This document shows, one piece after another, positions 18,842-26,850 of a DNA stretch of 64,000 nucleotides. Where the stretch lies: contig JACPEH010000008.1 in the NCBI GenBank assembly GCA_016183655.1, positions 186,001 through 250,000 of the forward strand, written 5' to 3'. The translations under genes were made by a program, and so were the position numbers. The notes under the pieces are model-generated. The model made no database searches. It was not told the DNA's origin and saw only the letters and a list, made by a program, of their open reading frames with translations. The DNA comes from Rhodocyclales bacterium. Lineage in GTDB: Bacteria; Pseudomonadota; Gammaproteobacteria; Burkholderiales; Rhodocyclaceae. Each line of letters opens with the position of its first letter. Position 1 is the first letter of the stretch.

Positions 18842-20479
18842 TCAAACCTGGAAGCGGCCCACCGCCGCCTGCAGGTTGCGCGCGTAGTCGGCCAGCCGCA
18901 CCGTCGCGTCGGCAGTGTCGCGGACGGCGTCGAGGTTGGCCTGCGTCGTCTGCGCCATCTGCTCCAGGCTGCGCGACACCTCTTCGCTGGCGGCGCCCTG
19001 CTCGCCGACCGCCAGCGCGATCTCCTCGATGCCGTGGCGGCTGGCGGCGACCGTCTCGCGCGCACGCAGCACGACGCTGCCCAGCGTCTCGGCGTGCGCA
19101 CGGCTGCTGCCGAGCGCCTGATGGCCCCGCTGCAAGCCCTGCTCGACCGCCGCCGTCTGCTCGGCCAGCGCGTGGGTGACGCCGTCGATGCTGCCGGCGG
19201 CGGTGGACGACTGTTCGGCGAGGCTGCGCACGCCGTCGGCGACCACCGCGAAACCGCGCCCGGCCTCGCCGGCGCGGGCGGCCTCGATCGCCGCGTTCAA
19301 CGCCAGCAGGTTGGTCTGGTCGGCGATGTCGCGCACCTGGCGGGTCAGGCCGCTGATCGACGCGGTGCTCTCCATGAAGCGTTTGATCAGGGTCGCCGTC
19401 GCGTCGAAGGCGGCGCGCGCCTGCTCGATTTCCTCCTGCAGGCGGAGCACCGCGCCGGCGCCGGCTTCGGCGTTCTGCTGGCTCTCGCGCGCCGCGTCGC
19501 GGACGCCGGCGGCGCTGTCCGAGATGGCGCCGATGCTGACCGCCAGTTGCTCCATCGCCGCTGCCACCGTCTGCAGGGTTTCCGACTGCTGCGCCGAGCC
19601 GTCGCTGACGCGGGCGGCGTCGCCGGCGAGCGTGTGCGAACTGTCGGCGACCCGCCCGGCCTCGCGGCTGACCGTCTGCAGCGTGCCCTGGAAGCTGTCG
19701 ATCAGCCCGTTGAAGGCGGCGGCGGTCTCGGCGATCTCGTCGCGGCCGGCGGTCGGCACGCGGTGGCGCAGGTCGCCGCCCTGCAGGTGGTCGGCGGCGT
19801 CGCGGATGGCGCGCACCGAGCGCACGGTGACGCGCTGGATGAGCAGGCTGGCCAGGATGGCGACGACGAAGGACACCGCCACCACCACGATCAGCAGCGC
19901 CCGCGCCTGCGCCAGATTCGCCGCCGCCGCGTCGAACGAGGCGCGGCTCAGTTCCTCTTCGAGTTGGGCCAGCCGCGTCACCGGCTGCGCCAGCTTCTCG
20001 TAGTCCTTCTGCGCCAGGTTCATGATCGGCACCGCCGTGCCGTAGTCGATGCGCGCCACCTCCAGCACCTCGTCGATGCGCGCCCGGTAGGTCTTCAGCC
20101 TGGCCGCGCTCTCCTCCAGCAGCGCCCGCTCCTCGGCCACCAGCCCGGCCTCGCCGAGCCAGCCGCCGAGCAACGTTTCGCCCTCGCCGAAGTGGCCGGC
20201 GATGCGCCGGGCGATCTCCTCGCGCTGCGCCTCCGGGTAGTTGGCCGAGGCCGACGCGAGCAGCTCGAAGGTCAGCGAATACGAGCGCTGGACCAGGCCG
20301 TTCAACTGATGGACCCGTTTCAGGTGGGCGAAGCGGACCTGGTAGAAATCGTCGACCACCGCCTGCTGGCGGCGCAGCCCGTCGAGCGAGACCGCCGCCA
20401 GCACGAGCAACAGGACGAGAACGAGCATCGGCGCCAGCATGAGCTTCTGGCCGATGCGCAAATAGCCGAGCATGCGCAT
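18842..20479 (-). CDS. Methyl-accepting chemotaxis protein near the 5-oxoproline locus
   Basis: 545 residues. TM1 near 15-35 ([20 protein letters not shown]), a helical periplasmic sensor domain to about 185, TM2 ([20 protein letters not shown]), HAMP ([19 protein letters not shown]), then a cytoplasmic signalling domain with the hairpin tip [16 protein letters not shown]. The sensor region has long helices of four-helix-bundle type. ATG 20479 follows GGAGAC; a second ATG two codons on is possible. It is followed by the DUF1445 gene on the same strand, so it may report the nutrient carried by the TRAP system. Confidence 0.9.
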   Translation of the reverse strand: MRMLGYLRIGQKLMLAPMLVLVLLLVLAAVSLDGLRRQQAVVDDFYQVRFAHLKRVHQLNGLVQRSYSLTFELLASASANYPEAQREEIARRIAGHFGEGETLLGGWLGEAGLVAEERALLEESAARLKTYRARIDEVLEVARIDYGTAVPIMNLAQKDYEKLAQPVTRLAQLEEELSRASFDAAAANLAQARALLIVVVAVSFVVAILASLLIQRVTVRSVRAIRDAADHLQGGDLRHRVPTAGRDEIAETAAAFNGLIDSFQGTLQTVSREAGRVADSSHTLAGDAARVSDGSAQQSETLQTVAAAMEQLAVSIGAISDSAAGVRDAARESQQNAEAGAGAVLRLQEEIEQARAAFDATATLIKRFMESTASISGLTRQVRDIADQTNLLALNAAIEAARAGEAGRGFAVVADGVRSLAEQSSTAAGSIDGVTHALAEQTAAVEQGLQRGHQALGSSRAHAETLGSVVLRARETVAASRHGIEEIALAVGEQGAASEEVSRSLEQMAQTTQANLDAVRDTADATVRLADYARNLQAAVGRFQV

Positions 20480-20715
20480 GCTTGTCTCCGTTGGATTTGT
20501 TTTTTTGTCGCCCCGCAATCCGGGGGCGCAGCGAGTATCGGCGCGGCCCGGCGGCGCCGACAAACGGAAAATTTCTTTGCGTCGGCATCGATTTTTCTTG
20601 TGCCGCCCGCTAGGGTGAATCATCCGGGTTTTAGTAGACTGGGCCGCTCAGCCCGCGCGGCCGGACGCCCCGCCGCCCGGGATGCCGCCCCGGAACCACC
20701 GACCAAGGAGCCCTC

Positions 20716-21624
20716 GTGAACCTGCGCTTCGTCGAAGCCTTCGTCTGGGTGGCGCGCATGAAGAGCATCACGCGCGCTGCCGAAAAGCTGTGCCTGACGC
20801 AGTCCGCCGTCTCCAGCCGGATCACCGCGCTGGAGGAGGAAGTCGGCACGCCGCTGCTCGACCGCCGCGACCGCGTCTTCCGCCTGACCAACGCCGGCAC
20901 GCGCTTCCTCGACTACGCCGAACGCTTCCTCGCGCTGCAGCGCGACGTCAAGCGCGAGTTCGGCGTGCCCGAGGCGCTGCCGCTGTCGCTGCGCATCGGC
21001 GGCATCGAGACGGCGCTGCACACCTTCCTGATCGACATGGTGCGACACCTGAAGGCGCGCAACCCGCAGATCGAATTCGAACTGACCGTGGAAATGACGC
21101 CGCTGCTGAACGAGCAGATCCGCCGCGGCGGCCTCGACCTGGTGTTCACCGCCATGCCGGCGACCGGCAACGGCGTCTTCAGCGAGGCGCTGCCGGTGAT
21201 GGAGATGGCTTTCGTCGGCCCGGCGGACAGCGCGCCGGCGACGCCGCTGAGCATCGACGAACTGCTCGCGCACGACATCCTCACCTTCCAGCGCGGCTCG
21301 CAGCCGCACGTGGCGCTGATGGACGCGCTGCGCAACGCCGGCGTGAGCAACAAGCACGTGCATGCGATCTCGTCGATCTCGGCGCTGGTCAAGCTGGTCG
21401 AAAGCGGCTTCGGCCTGGCGACGCTGCCGCGCGCCGCCGCCGAACAGCTCGCCGCGCAGCACCGCATCGCCGTGCTCGACTGCGAACTGCCGCTGGCGCC
21501 GCTGCCGATCTTCGCCAGCTTCTGGAGCTACCCCGCCGCGCCGGCGCTGGAAGCGGCAATCGCCGACGCCATCGTCTTCGCGCGCGGCCAGCTGGTAGTC
21601 AGTCATGCTGGAACGGATGGATAG
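20716..21624 (+). CDS. LysR family transcriptional regulator with repeat-derived C-terminus
   Basis: 302 residues. N-terminal winged helix: FVEAFVWVARMKSITRAAEK, LCLTQSAVSSRITALEEEVG. The effector-binding domain follows (LSLRIGGIETALHTFLIDMV, GLDLVFTAMPATGNGVFSEA). GTG 20716 was chosen from AAGGAG upstream and the fold start. The natural domain ends near FARGQL. The last nine residues (VVSHAGTDG) are encoded by MITE copy B, whose first bases read CTGG instead of CTAG, so the stop is lost and translation runs into the element. It diverges from the chemoreceptor gene and probably regulates the pxp/TRAP locus. Confidence 0.88.
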   Translation: MNLRFVEAFVWVARMKSITRAAEKLCLTQSAVSSRITALEEEVGTPLLDRRDRVFRLTNAGTRFLDYAERFLALQRDVKREFGVPEALPLSLRIGGIETALHTFLIDMVRHLKARNPQIEFELTVEMTPLLNEQIRRGGLDLVFTAMPATGNGVFSEALPVMEMAFVGPADSAPATPLSIDELLAHDILTFQRGSQPHVALMDALRNAGVSNKHVHAISSISALVKLVESGFGLATLPRAAAEQLAAQHRIAVLDCELPLAPLPIFASFWSYPAAPALEAAIADAIVFARGQLVVSHAGTDG

Positions 21625-21821
21625 GTTCGTCATTCCGGCCCCCTTCGACAAGCTCAGGACAGGCTTCGGCAAGCTCAGGGCAGGCCGGGCTGCGCCCGCG
21701 CCGGAATCCAGGAAAAACCCACAAACACTTGCCCCGCCAACGCACGAGCCCCCCTGGATTCCGGGTCAAGCCCGGAATGACGAGGGTTACATCAACCGGA
21801 TTCAAGTTGACTGACTACTAG
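21592..21821. repeat. MITE-like element, copy B
   Basis: A 230-bp relative of the element at 513-688, with termini CTGGTAGTCAGTCA (21592-21605) and TGACTGACTACTAG (21808-21821) and the same CGTCATTCCGG/CCCGGAATGACG core. It is longer than copy A because about 50 bp of a second repeat type (CCCTTCGACAAGCTCAGGAC, then TTCGGCAAGCTCAGGGC) interrupts the left half. It overlaps the 3' end of the LysR gene. Confidence 0.8.
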
Positions 21822-21846
21822 GCTGATTCGCCGCCGGCACCAATGA

Positions 21847-21875
21847 CAACGCCCCGAACGGGTCGGGGCGTTGTT
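21847..21875. terminator. Terminator-like hairpin
   Basis: CAACGCCCCGA (21847-21857), 5-nt loop, TCGGGGCGTTG (21863-21873), then TT. It probably ended the LysR transcript before the MITE came between. From here to 22020 no gene is seen. Confidence 0.6.
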
Positions 21876-22020
21876 GCCGGGGGGCGGCCATGGGGTTGCC
21901 GAGGCACGGCACCCGGTCGAGGAGACAGGCACCGGATTGTGGCGTGATCGTCGCAGATTCGGAGATGTCTTCGGCCCTCTGGAAGGAGCCGCGCCTGGCC
22001 GGCCGCAAGTCGGCCTTGGC

Positions 22021-24246
22021 CTAACTCGATGCAGCCCCCACCTTGGCCCGCGCCCGGTGCAGCTTCTTGTAGCTGTCGATCAGGCGCTGGTGCCGATCGA
22101 GCCCTTCCAGTTGCATGCTCGTGGGCGTCAAGCCGAAGAAGCGCACGCTGCCGTCCACCGACCCCAGCACCGCGTCCATCCGCGGGTTGCCGTACATCCG
22201 GCGGAAGTTGGCCTCGTAATCGGCCAGTTCCAGCTCGTCGTCGAGCAGCACCTCCAGCACCACATTCATGGCCTGGTAGAACAAGCCGCGCTCGACCGTG
22301 TTTTCGTTGTATTGCAGGAAGGCGCCGACCAGGTCGTGGGCTTCTCCGAATTGCTGCAAGGCCAGACGGATCAGCAGCTTCAACTCCAGGACCGTGAGCT
22401 GGCCCCAGACGGTGTTCTCGTCGAACTCGATGCCGAGCAAGGTGACGATGTCGGTGTAATCGTCGAGCTCGCTCTCTTCCAGGCGTTCCAGCAAGGCTTC
22501 CAGCGCCGCATCGTCGAGACGATGCAGGTTCAGGATGTCGGCGCGGAACGACAGCGCCTTGTTGGTGTTGTCCCAGATCAGATCCTCGACCGGATAGATT
22601 TCCGAATACCCCGGCACCAGGATGCGGCAGGCGGTTGCGCCGAGCTGGTCATACACCGCCATGTACGCTTCCTTGCCCATGCCTTCGAGAATGCCGAACA
22701 AGGTGGCGGCCTCAATGGCGTTCGAATTCTCGCCGTGGCCGGAGAAATCCCACTCGACAAAGTCGTAGTCCGCCTTGGCGCTGAAGAAGCGCCAGGACAC
22801 GACGCCGCTGGAATCGATGAAGTGCTCGACGAAGTTGTTCGGTTCGGTGACGGCGTTGGACTCGAAGGTGGGCCGGGGCAAGTCGTTCAGGCCTTCGAAA
22901 CTGCGCCCCTGCAGCAGCTCGGTCAGGCTGCGCTCCAGCGCCACCTCCAGGCTGGGATGCGCGCCGAAGGACGCGAACACGCCGCCGGTGCGCGGGTTCA
23001 TCAAGGTGACGCACATCACCGGAAACTCGCCGCCCAGCGATGCATCCTTGACCAGCACCGGGAAGCCCTGCCTTTCCAGCGCCTCGATGCCGGCCAGGAT
23101 GCCGGGGTATTTCGCCAGCACTTCCTGCGGCACGTCGGGCAGCGCGATCTCGCCTTCGATGATTTCGCGCTTGACCGCCCGTTCGAAGATTTCCGACAGG
23201 CATTGCACCTGCGCCTCGGCCAGCGTATTGCCGGCACTCATGCCATTGCTGAGGTACAGGTTGTCGATCAGGTTGGTCGGGAAATACACCACCTCGCCGT
23301 CCGACTGGCGCACAAACGGCAGCGCGCAGATGCCGCGCTGCACATTGCCGGAGTTGGTGTCGTAGAGATGCGAGCCACGCAACTCGCCATCGGGGTTGTA
23401 AATCTGCAGGCAGTATTCGTCGAGGATGCCGGCCGGCAGCGCATCCCCAGCGTTTTTCTTGCCGGGCTTGAACCAGCGCTCATCCGGGTAATGCACGAAT
23501 GCCGCGTTGGCAATGTCTTCGCCCCAGAACTGGTGGTTGTAGAAATGGTTGCAATTGAGCCGCTCGATGTATTCGCCCAGGGCCGACGCCAACGCGCTTT
23601 CCTTGCTCGCGCCCTTGCCGTTGGTAAAACACATCGACGAGTGCGCATCGCGGATATGCAGCGACCACACATTGGGAACCAGATTGCGCCACGAGGCGAT
23701 CTCGATCTTGATGCCAAGGTCCGCCAGTACCCCCGACATATTGGCGATGGTCTGCTCCAGCGGCAGATCCTTGCCGGCGATATAGGTGCTCGCTGCCGAA
23801 GCCGCACTCGTACCCCGACCCAGCGTCAGCAAGGCCTGCGCATCGGCATCGATATTCTCGACCTCCTCGATCACGAACTCCGGCCCGGTCTGCACCACCT
23901 TTTTCACCGTGCAGCGGTCGATGGAACGCAGGATGCCCAGCCGGTCCTTGGCGGAGATGTCCGCCGGCAACTCGACCTGGATCTTGAAGATCTGCTGGTA
24001 GCGATTTTCCGGATCGACGATGTTGTTCTGCGACAGGCGGATGTTCTCGGTGGGAATGCCGCGCGTGTCGCAGTACAACTTCACGAAGTAAGCCGCACAC
24101 AAGGCCGACGACGCCAGAAAGTAATCGAACGGCCCCGGCGCCGAGCCATCGCCCTTGTAGCGGATAGGCTGGTCGGCGATGACCGTGAAGTCATCGAACT
24201 TGGCCTCAAGACGAAGCTTGTCGAGAAAGTTGACCTTGATTTCCAT
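22021..24246 (-). CDS. ycaO: OsmC-YcaO fusion protein
   Basis: 741 residues. The first ~140 form an OsmC-like domain (FDYFLASSALCAAYFVKLYC, RSIDRCTVKKVV). The centre is a YcaO domain with its ATP-binding motifs: HSSMCFTNGKGASKESALAS, ALGEYIERLNCNHF, and AEAQVQCLSEIFERAVKRE. The C-terminus is helical. YcaO proteins use ATP to activate amide backbones. The E. coli protein aids RimO-dependent methylthiolation of ribosomal protein S12, and this long form lacks adjacent RiPP genes, so a housekeeping role is more likely than peptide maturation. Base composition is visibly lower in GC than the flanks. Confidence 0.88.
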   Translation of the reverse strand: MEIKVNFLDKLRLEAKFDDFTVIADQPIRYKGDGSAPGPFDYFLASSALCAAYFVKLYCDTRGIPTENIRLSQNNIVDPENRYQQIFKIQVELPADISAKDRLGILRSIDRCTVKKVVQTGPEFVIEEVENIDADAQALLTLGRGTSAASAASTYIAGKDLPLEQTIANMSGVLADLGIKIEIASWRNLVPNVWSLHIRDAHSSMCFTNGKGASKESALASALGEYIERLNCNHFYNHQFWGEDIANAAFVHYPDERWFKPGKKNAGDALPAGILDEYCLQIYNPDGELRGSHLYDTNSGNVQRGICALPFVRQSDGEVVYFPTNLIDNLYLSNGMSAGNTLAEAQVQCLSEIFERAVKREIIEGEIALPDVPQEVLAKYPGILAGIEALERQGFPVLVKDASLGGEFPVMCVTLMNPRTGGVFASFGAHPSLEVALERSLTELLQGRSFEGLNDLPRPTFESNAVTEPNNFVEHFIDSSGVVSWRFFSAKADYDFVEWDFSGHGENSNAIEAATLFGILEGMGKEAYMAVYDQLGATACRILVPGYSEIYPVEDLIWDNTNKALSFRADILNLHRLDDAALEALLERLEESELDDYTDIVTLLGIEFDENTVWGQLTVLELKLLIRLALQQFGEAHDLVGAFLQYNENTVERGLFYQAMNVVLEVLLDDELELADYEANFRRMYGNPRMDAVLGSVDGSVRFFGLTPTSMQLEGLDRHQRLIDSYKKLHRARAKVGAASS

Positions 24247-24630
24247 GCGGGGATTCCAAAATGGCGTTCAAAACGAGGTCGCTATTATCGGGGTTTCCCG
24301 GTGGAAAAACCGGGCTTCTCGGCAGTTCGAGGCTCCGGGGGCTGGCGCCGACAACCGCGCACAGCCGCGACGAACGTTTCAGAAATCAGGCACACCGCAA
24401 AGCCAGGCCCGACCGGCGCTACGACAAGGCGCAGCCGACGAAACCCGCCAAGTGCTGCCGGCCCGCCGCCTTCACTTATGGCGCTGTCGCGAGACCTTCA
24501 TCTGTCCGGAAGGCTGGCTGTTGTAGGGGCACAATTCACACAACTCGGCCTTTGCGGTCTGTCGGATAGCTGTCAGCTAGAATTTGCTGTGTTCGACGCA
24601 CTCGGCGTGGCAGCGCTGGATCGACCAGGT
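24247..24630. other. Gap without recognisable gene
   Basis: 384 bp between ycaO and the rloB-like gene. Short frames exist on both strands but none has a family signature, a ribosome-binding site and a start together. It probably holds the ycaO promoter and the 3' flank of the ATPase/RloB module. Composition is mixed, which suits an island edge. Confidence 0.5.
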
Positions 24631-25305
24631 TCAGGCGCGCAGCGTGGTCAGAAGCGTGACCAGTTCGTGCAGGGCGGTGAAGGGTTCGGGGTCGGTGTAG
24701 GCATTGAACTTCGCCGCCAAGGCCTGTGCCCGCCGCGTCGCAATTTCCAGCCGATCGCGGGTGGTGGCAAAGGCGCCGCCCGCACCTTTTTCATAGCCGG
24801 GGATGTGCTGTTTCAGCCGCGTCATCACCTCGTCGCGATGAATGGACGCCTGAATGTCTTCGTAGTGCAGCAACAGCCACAACTCGAAGCTGGGGATGGA
24901 GGCGATGGCCTTGAAGCTGACCGGCTGCTTGTCGTCGTTGCGCAGCTTGCCATCAAGGGATTGCGCCAGACCCAGGGCGTTGGAATAGCTGTCGTGGTCA
25001 TCACGATCAAACACCGCATAGATCCGGTCGAAGCTCTTGGGGCGGATGCCTTTGTGCAATTCGCCTTCTTCAAACAGCTGCCGGGCGTAACGCACCACCT
25101 GGATCGGCGCGGTTCCCAGTTGACTAGGCTGCACTTCCACGTTGGCTGAATGTAGCTGATGCGCGGCGCGGATCTCTTCCAGGTACAGCGGCTCGGTCTT
25201 ACTGCCTTCGGTGACGATCAGGATGCGGGCATAACTGGCGCGGCGCGCCTCCTTGGCCGCCTTGCGGCGCAACTGCCTGTCTTTGGGCTGGTTGTCGCGC
25301 CCCAT
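24631..25305 (-). CDS. RloB-like protein (Toprim-type, defence-associated)
   Basis: 224 residues. An N-terminal basic stretch (KDRQLRRKAAKEARRASYAR) leads into ILIVTEGSKTEPLYLEEI, where the Glu of VTEG matches the catalytic Glu of Toprim folds. The segment RIYAVFDRDDHDSY supplies the DxD-type acidic motif. SFELWLLLHYED and an HIPGYEKG-like tail match the RloB family. RloB proteins were first seen in restriction-modification loci, and RloB belongs to the Toprim-like group that pairs with ABC/AAA ATPases in anti-phage modules such as PARIS and OLD-type systems. It overlaps the ATPase stop by 1 bp (TGATG). Nuclease or RNase activity is inference. Confidence 0.82.
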   Translation of the reverse strand: MGRDNQPKDRQLRRKAAKEARRASYARILIVTEGSKTEPLYLEEIRAAHQLHSANVEVQPSQLGTAPIQVVRYARQLFEEGELHKGIRPKSFDRIYAVFDRDDHDSYSNALGLAQSLDGKLRNDDKQPVSFKAIASIPSFELWLLLHYEDIQASIHRDEVMTRLKQHIPGYEKGAGGAFATTRDRLEIATRRAQALAAKFNAYTDPEPFTALHELVTLLTTLRA

Positions 25306-26576
25306 CAGTGCTCAACTCCCAAAGCCTGATTGCGCAGGAATGGCAGTGCGCCGTATCGTCCTTGCAGATAACCACGCTCCAGCGCTTCATTCTTCCGCGG
25401 GCTGAAATCGAGCAATGAGTACAGCGATGAACTTTGGTCGGGGCGCTTTTCGACAAACCATATCTGATCACGCCGGAACAGGCCGTAGGCATCGAGCAGC
25501 GAGGTGTCGTGCGTGGTAAAGATGAGTTGCGCGCCACCTGTGTTGACTTCGGGCCGGTGGAACAATCGCACTAATGCCTGCACCAGTAGAGTGTGCAGAC
25601 TGGTGTCCAGTTCATCCACGACCAGCGTCAGCCCCTTGCTGAGGATGTCCAGGATGGGCCCGGTTAGGAACAACAGGTTGCGCGTGCCGCTGGACTCGTC
25701 CATCAAGTCGAAAACGGCCTTGCCGTGCTCGGTGATGTGGTGAAACTTTACTTCGTCAACGGCCTGCTCGCTGGCCTCTTCCTCACGTTTGCCGGTAGCC
25801 AAGTCGAAGCGAATGCTGTGAACCATGGCCTGCTTGGTGGCCACTTCGATGTCGGCAATACTGATGTCGGCGGCACGCAGAAACTCGCAAATGGCCTTGC
25901 GCTGCGCTTCCTGCTTGAGCATCTGCATCGAAAACTGCGGAGACAGCGGCGACTGCTCATTGAAGATCACAAGCCGCTTGGCGAACCAGTCAAACACCGG
26001 GCGTAGGGCGTCACTGTTGAGCTGCACCGCCATAGACAGGAACAAAGCATTCGGCCGGGTGGCGCCCTCCCACAGATTCTTGGCGCCCTTCAGGCTGGGG
26101 CCGAATTCGTACACATCCTTGCCGCTTTCGGTATCGAGGTGACGCTCGAACCAACGTTGCGGTTTGAATGCCTTGTAAACCAGGAGATGCTCGTTGACGA
26201 TACGCTGCGTAGTCATGGAAAAGCCGTACTGGTAACGCACCCCGTCAATAATGAAGGTGACTTCGAATTCGGTGGGGAGGCTGCCTGATGCGGCATCCAG
26301 CTTGAAGGATTGAAGTCGGTCAAATGTCTGGCCGGGTTGCAGGGCGGCCGATTCAAGCACCACACCACGCATGTACTGCAGGGCCTTGATAAGGTTTGAC
26401 TTGCCGCTGGCATTGGCGCCGTACACCACTGCACCTTTAAGCAAATGCGGGGCAGCCTTCAGCCCGGTGCCAAGGGTATGTGTGTCCAGCAGGGTCTTAT
26501 CGGTGGACGCAACAAGACTCAGCACCTGCTCATCGCGTAAGCTGCGGAAGTTCTTGGTACGGAACTCGACCAGCAT
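25305..26576 (-). CDS. AAA (AAA15-type) ATPase, RloA-like
   Basis: 423 residues. It begins MLVEFRTKNFRSLRDEQVLS (the FxxFxS start of SMC/ABC-like ATPases) with Walker A GANASGKSNLIKAL near residue 53. A middle coupling region follows, then a signature-like DESSGTRNLLFLTGPI, Walker B GLTLVVDELDTSLH, and the H-loop FTTHDTSLLD. This is the AAA15/AAA21 architecture found in RloA, AriA and other two-gene phage-defence ATPases. Translational coupling to the RloB gene supports a complex. The pair stands alone without restriction-modification genes, and its GC content is lower than the genome around it, consistent with horizontal gain. Confidence 0.85.
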   Translation of the reverse strand: MLVEFRTKNFRSLRDEQVLSLVASTDKTLLDTHTLGTGLKAAPHLLKGAVVYGANASGKSNLIKALQYMRGVVLESAALQPGQTFDRLQSFKLDAASGSLPTEFEVTFIIDGVRYQYGFSMTTQRIVNEHLLVYKAFKPQRWFERHLDTESGKDVYEFGPSLKGAKNLWEGATRPNALFLSMAVQLNSDALRPVFDWFAKRLVIFNEQSPLSPQFSMQMLKQEAQRKAICEFLRAADISIADIEVATKQAMVHSIRFDLATGKREEEASEQAVDEVKFHHITEHGKAVFDLMDESSGTRNLLFLTGPILDILSKGLTLVVDELDTSLHTLLVQALVRLFHRPEVNTGGAQLIFTTHDTSLLDAYGLFRRDQIWFVEKRPDQSSSLYSLLDFSPRKNEALERGYLQGRYGALPFLRNQALGVEH

Positions 26577-26850
26577 TGCATTTACCTATCAATTAAAAAT
26601 ATATATTTGAATTATGCACTAATTACGCAAATTTTTATTTTATTCTTGTCTGAAGTGGTGTTTCTGATAGGGGGCAATCTGACCATAGTCCGTCCGAACC
26701 CGGAGCCAGCATGGTTATCAGCACTGTCAGCAACTGGCCACCTTGCTGGCATTGAACAAGAGGTGTTCCTCTGTCGGCAAAGGCCGACTTGCACGCGTAG
26801 GCTATCTAGCAGATCCCCGAGTCCAGGCAGCAACTGAAACATCTCCCACT
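26577..26850. other. AT-rich spacer upstream of the ATPase/RloB module
   Basis: The first 70 bp are very AT-rich (runs such as TTAAAAATATATATTTGAAT), unlike the rest of the window, and are the likely promoter of the ATPase gene. The remainder up to the PBP1A stop contains no supported gene and no clear att-like repeat. Confidence 0.5.

Noticed and set aside
24247-24630. Small gene between ycaO and rloB
   Set aside because: Short frames on both strands have no ribosome-binding site, no signature and poor codon use.
21871-25149. 1092-codon plus-strand frame opposite ycaO and rloB
   Set aside because: Antisense of two well supported genes; no family signature.
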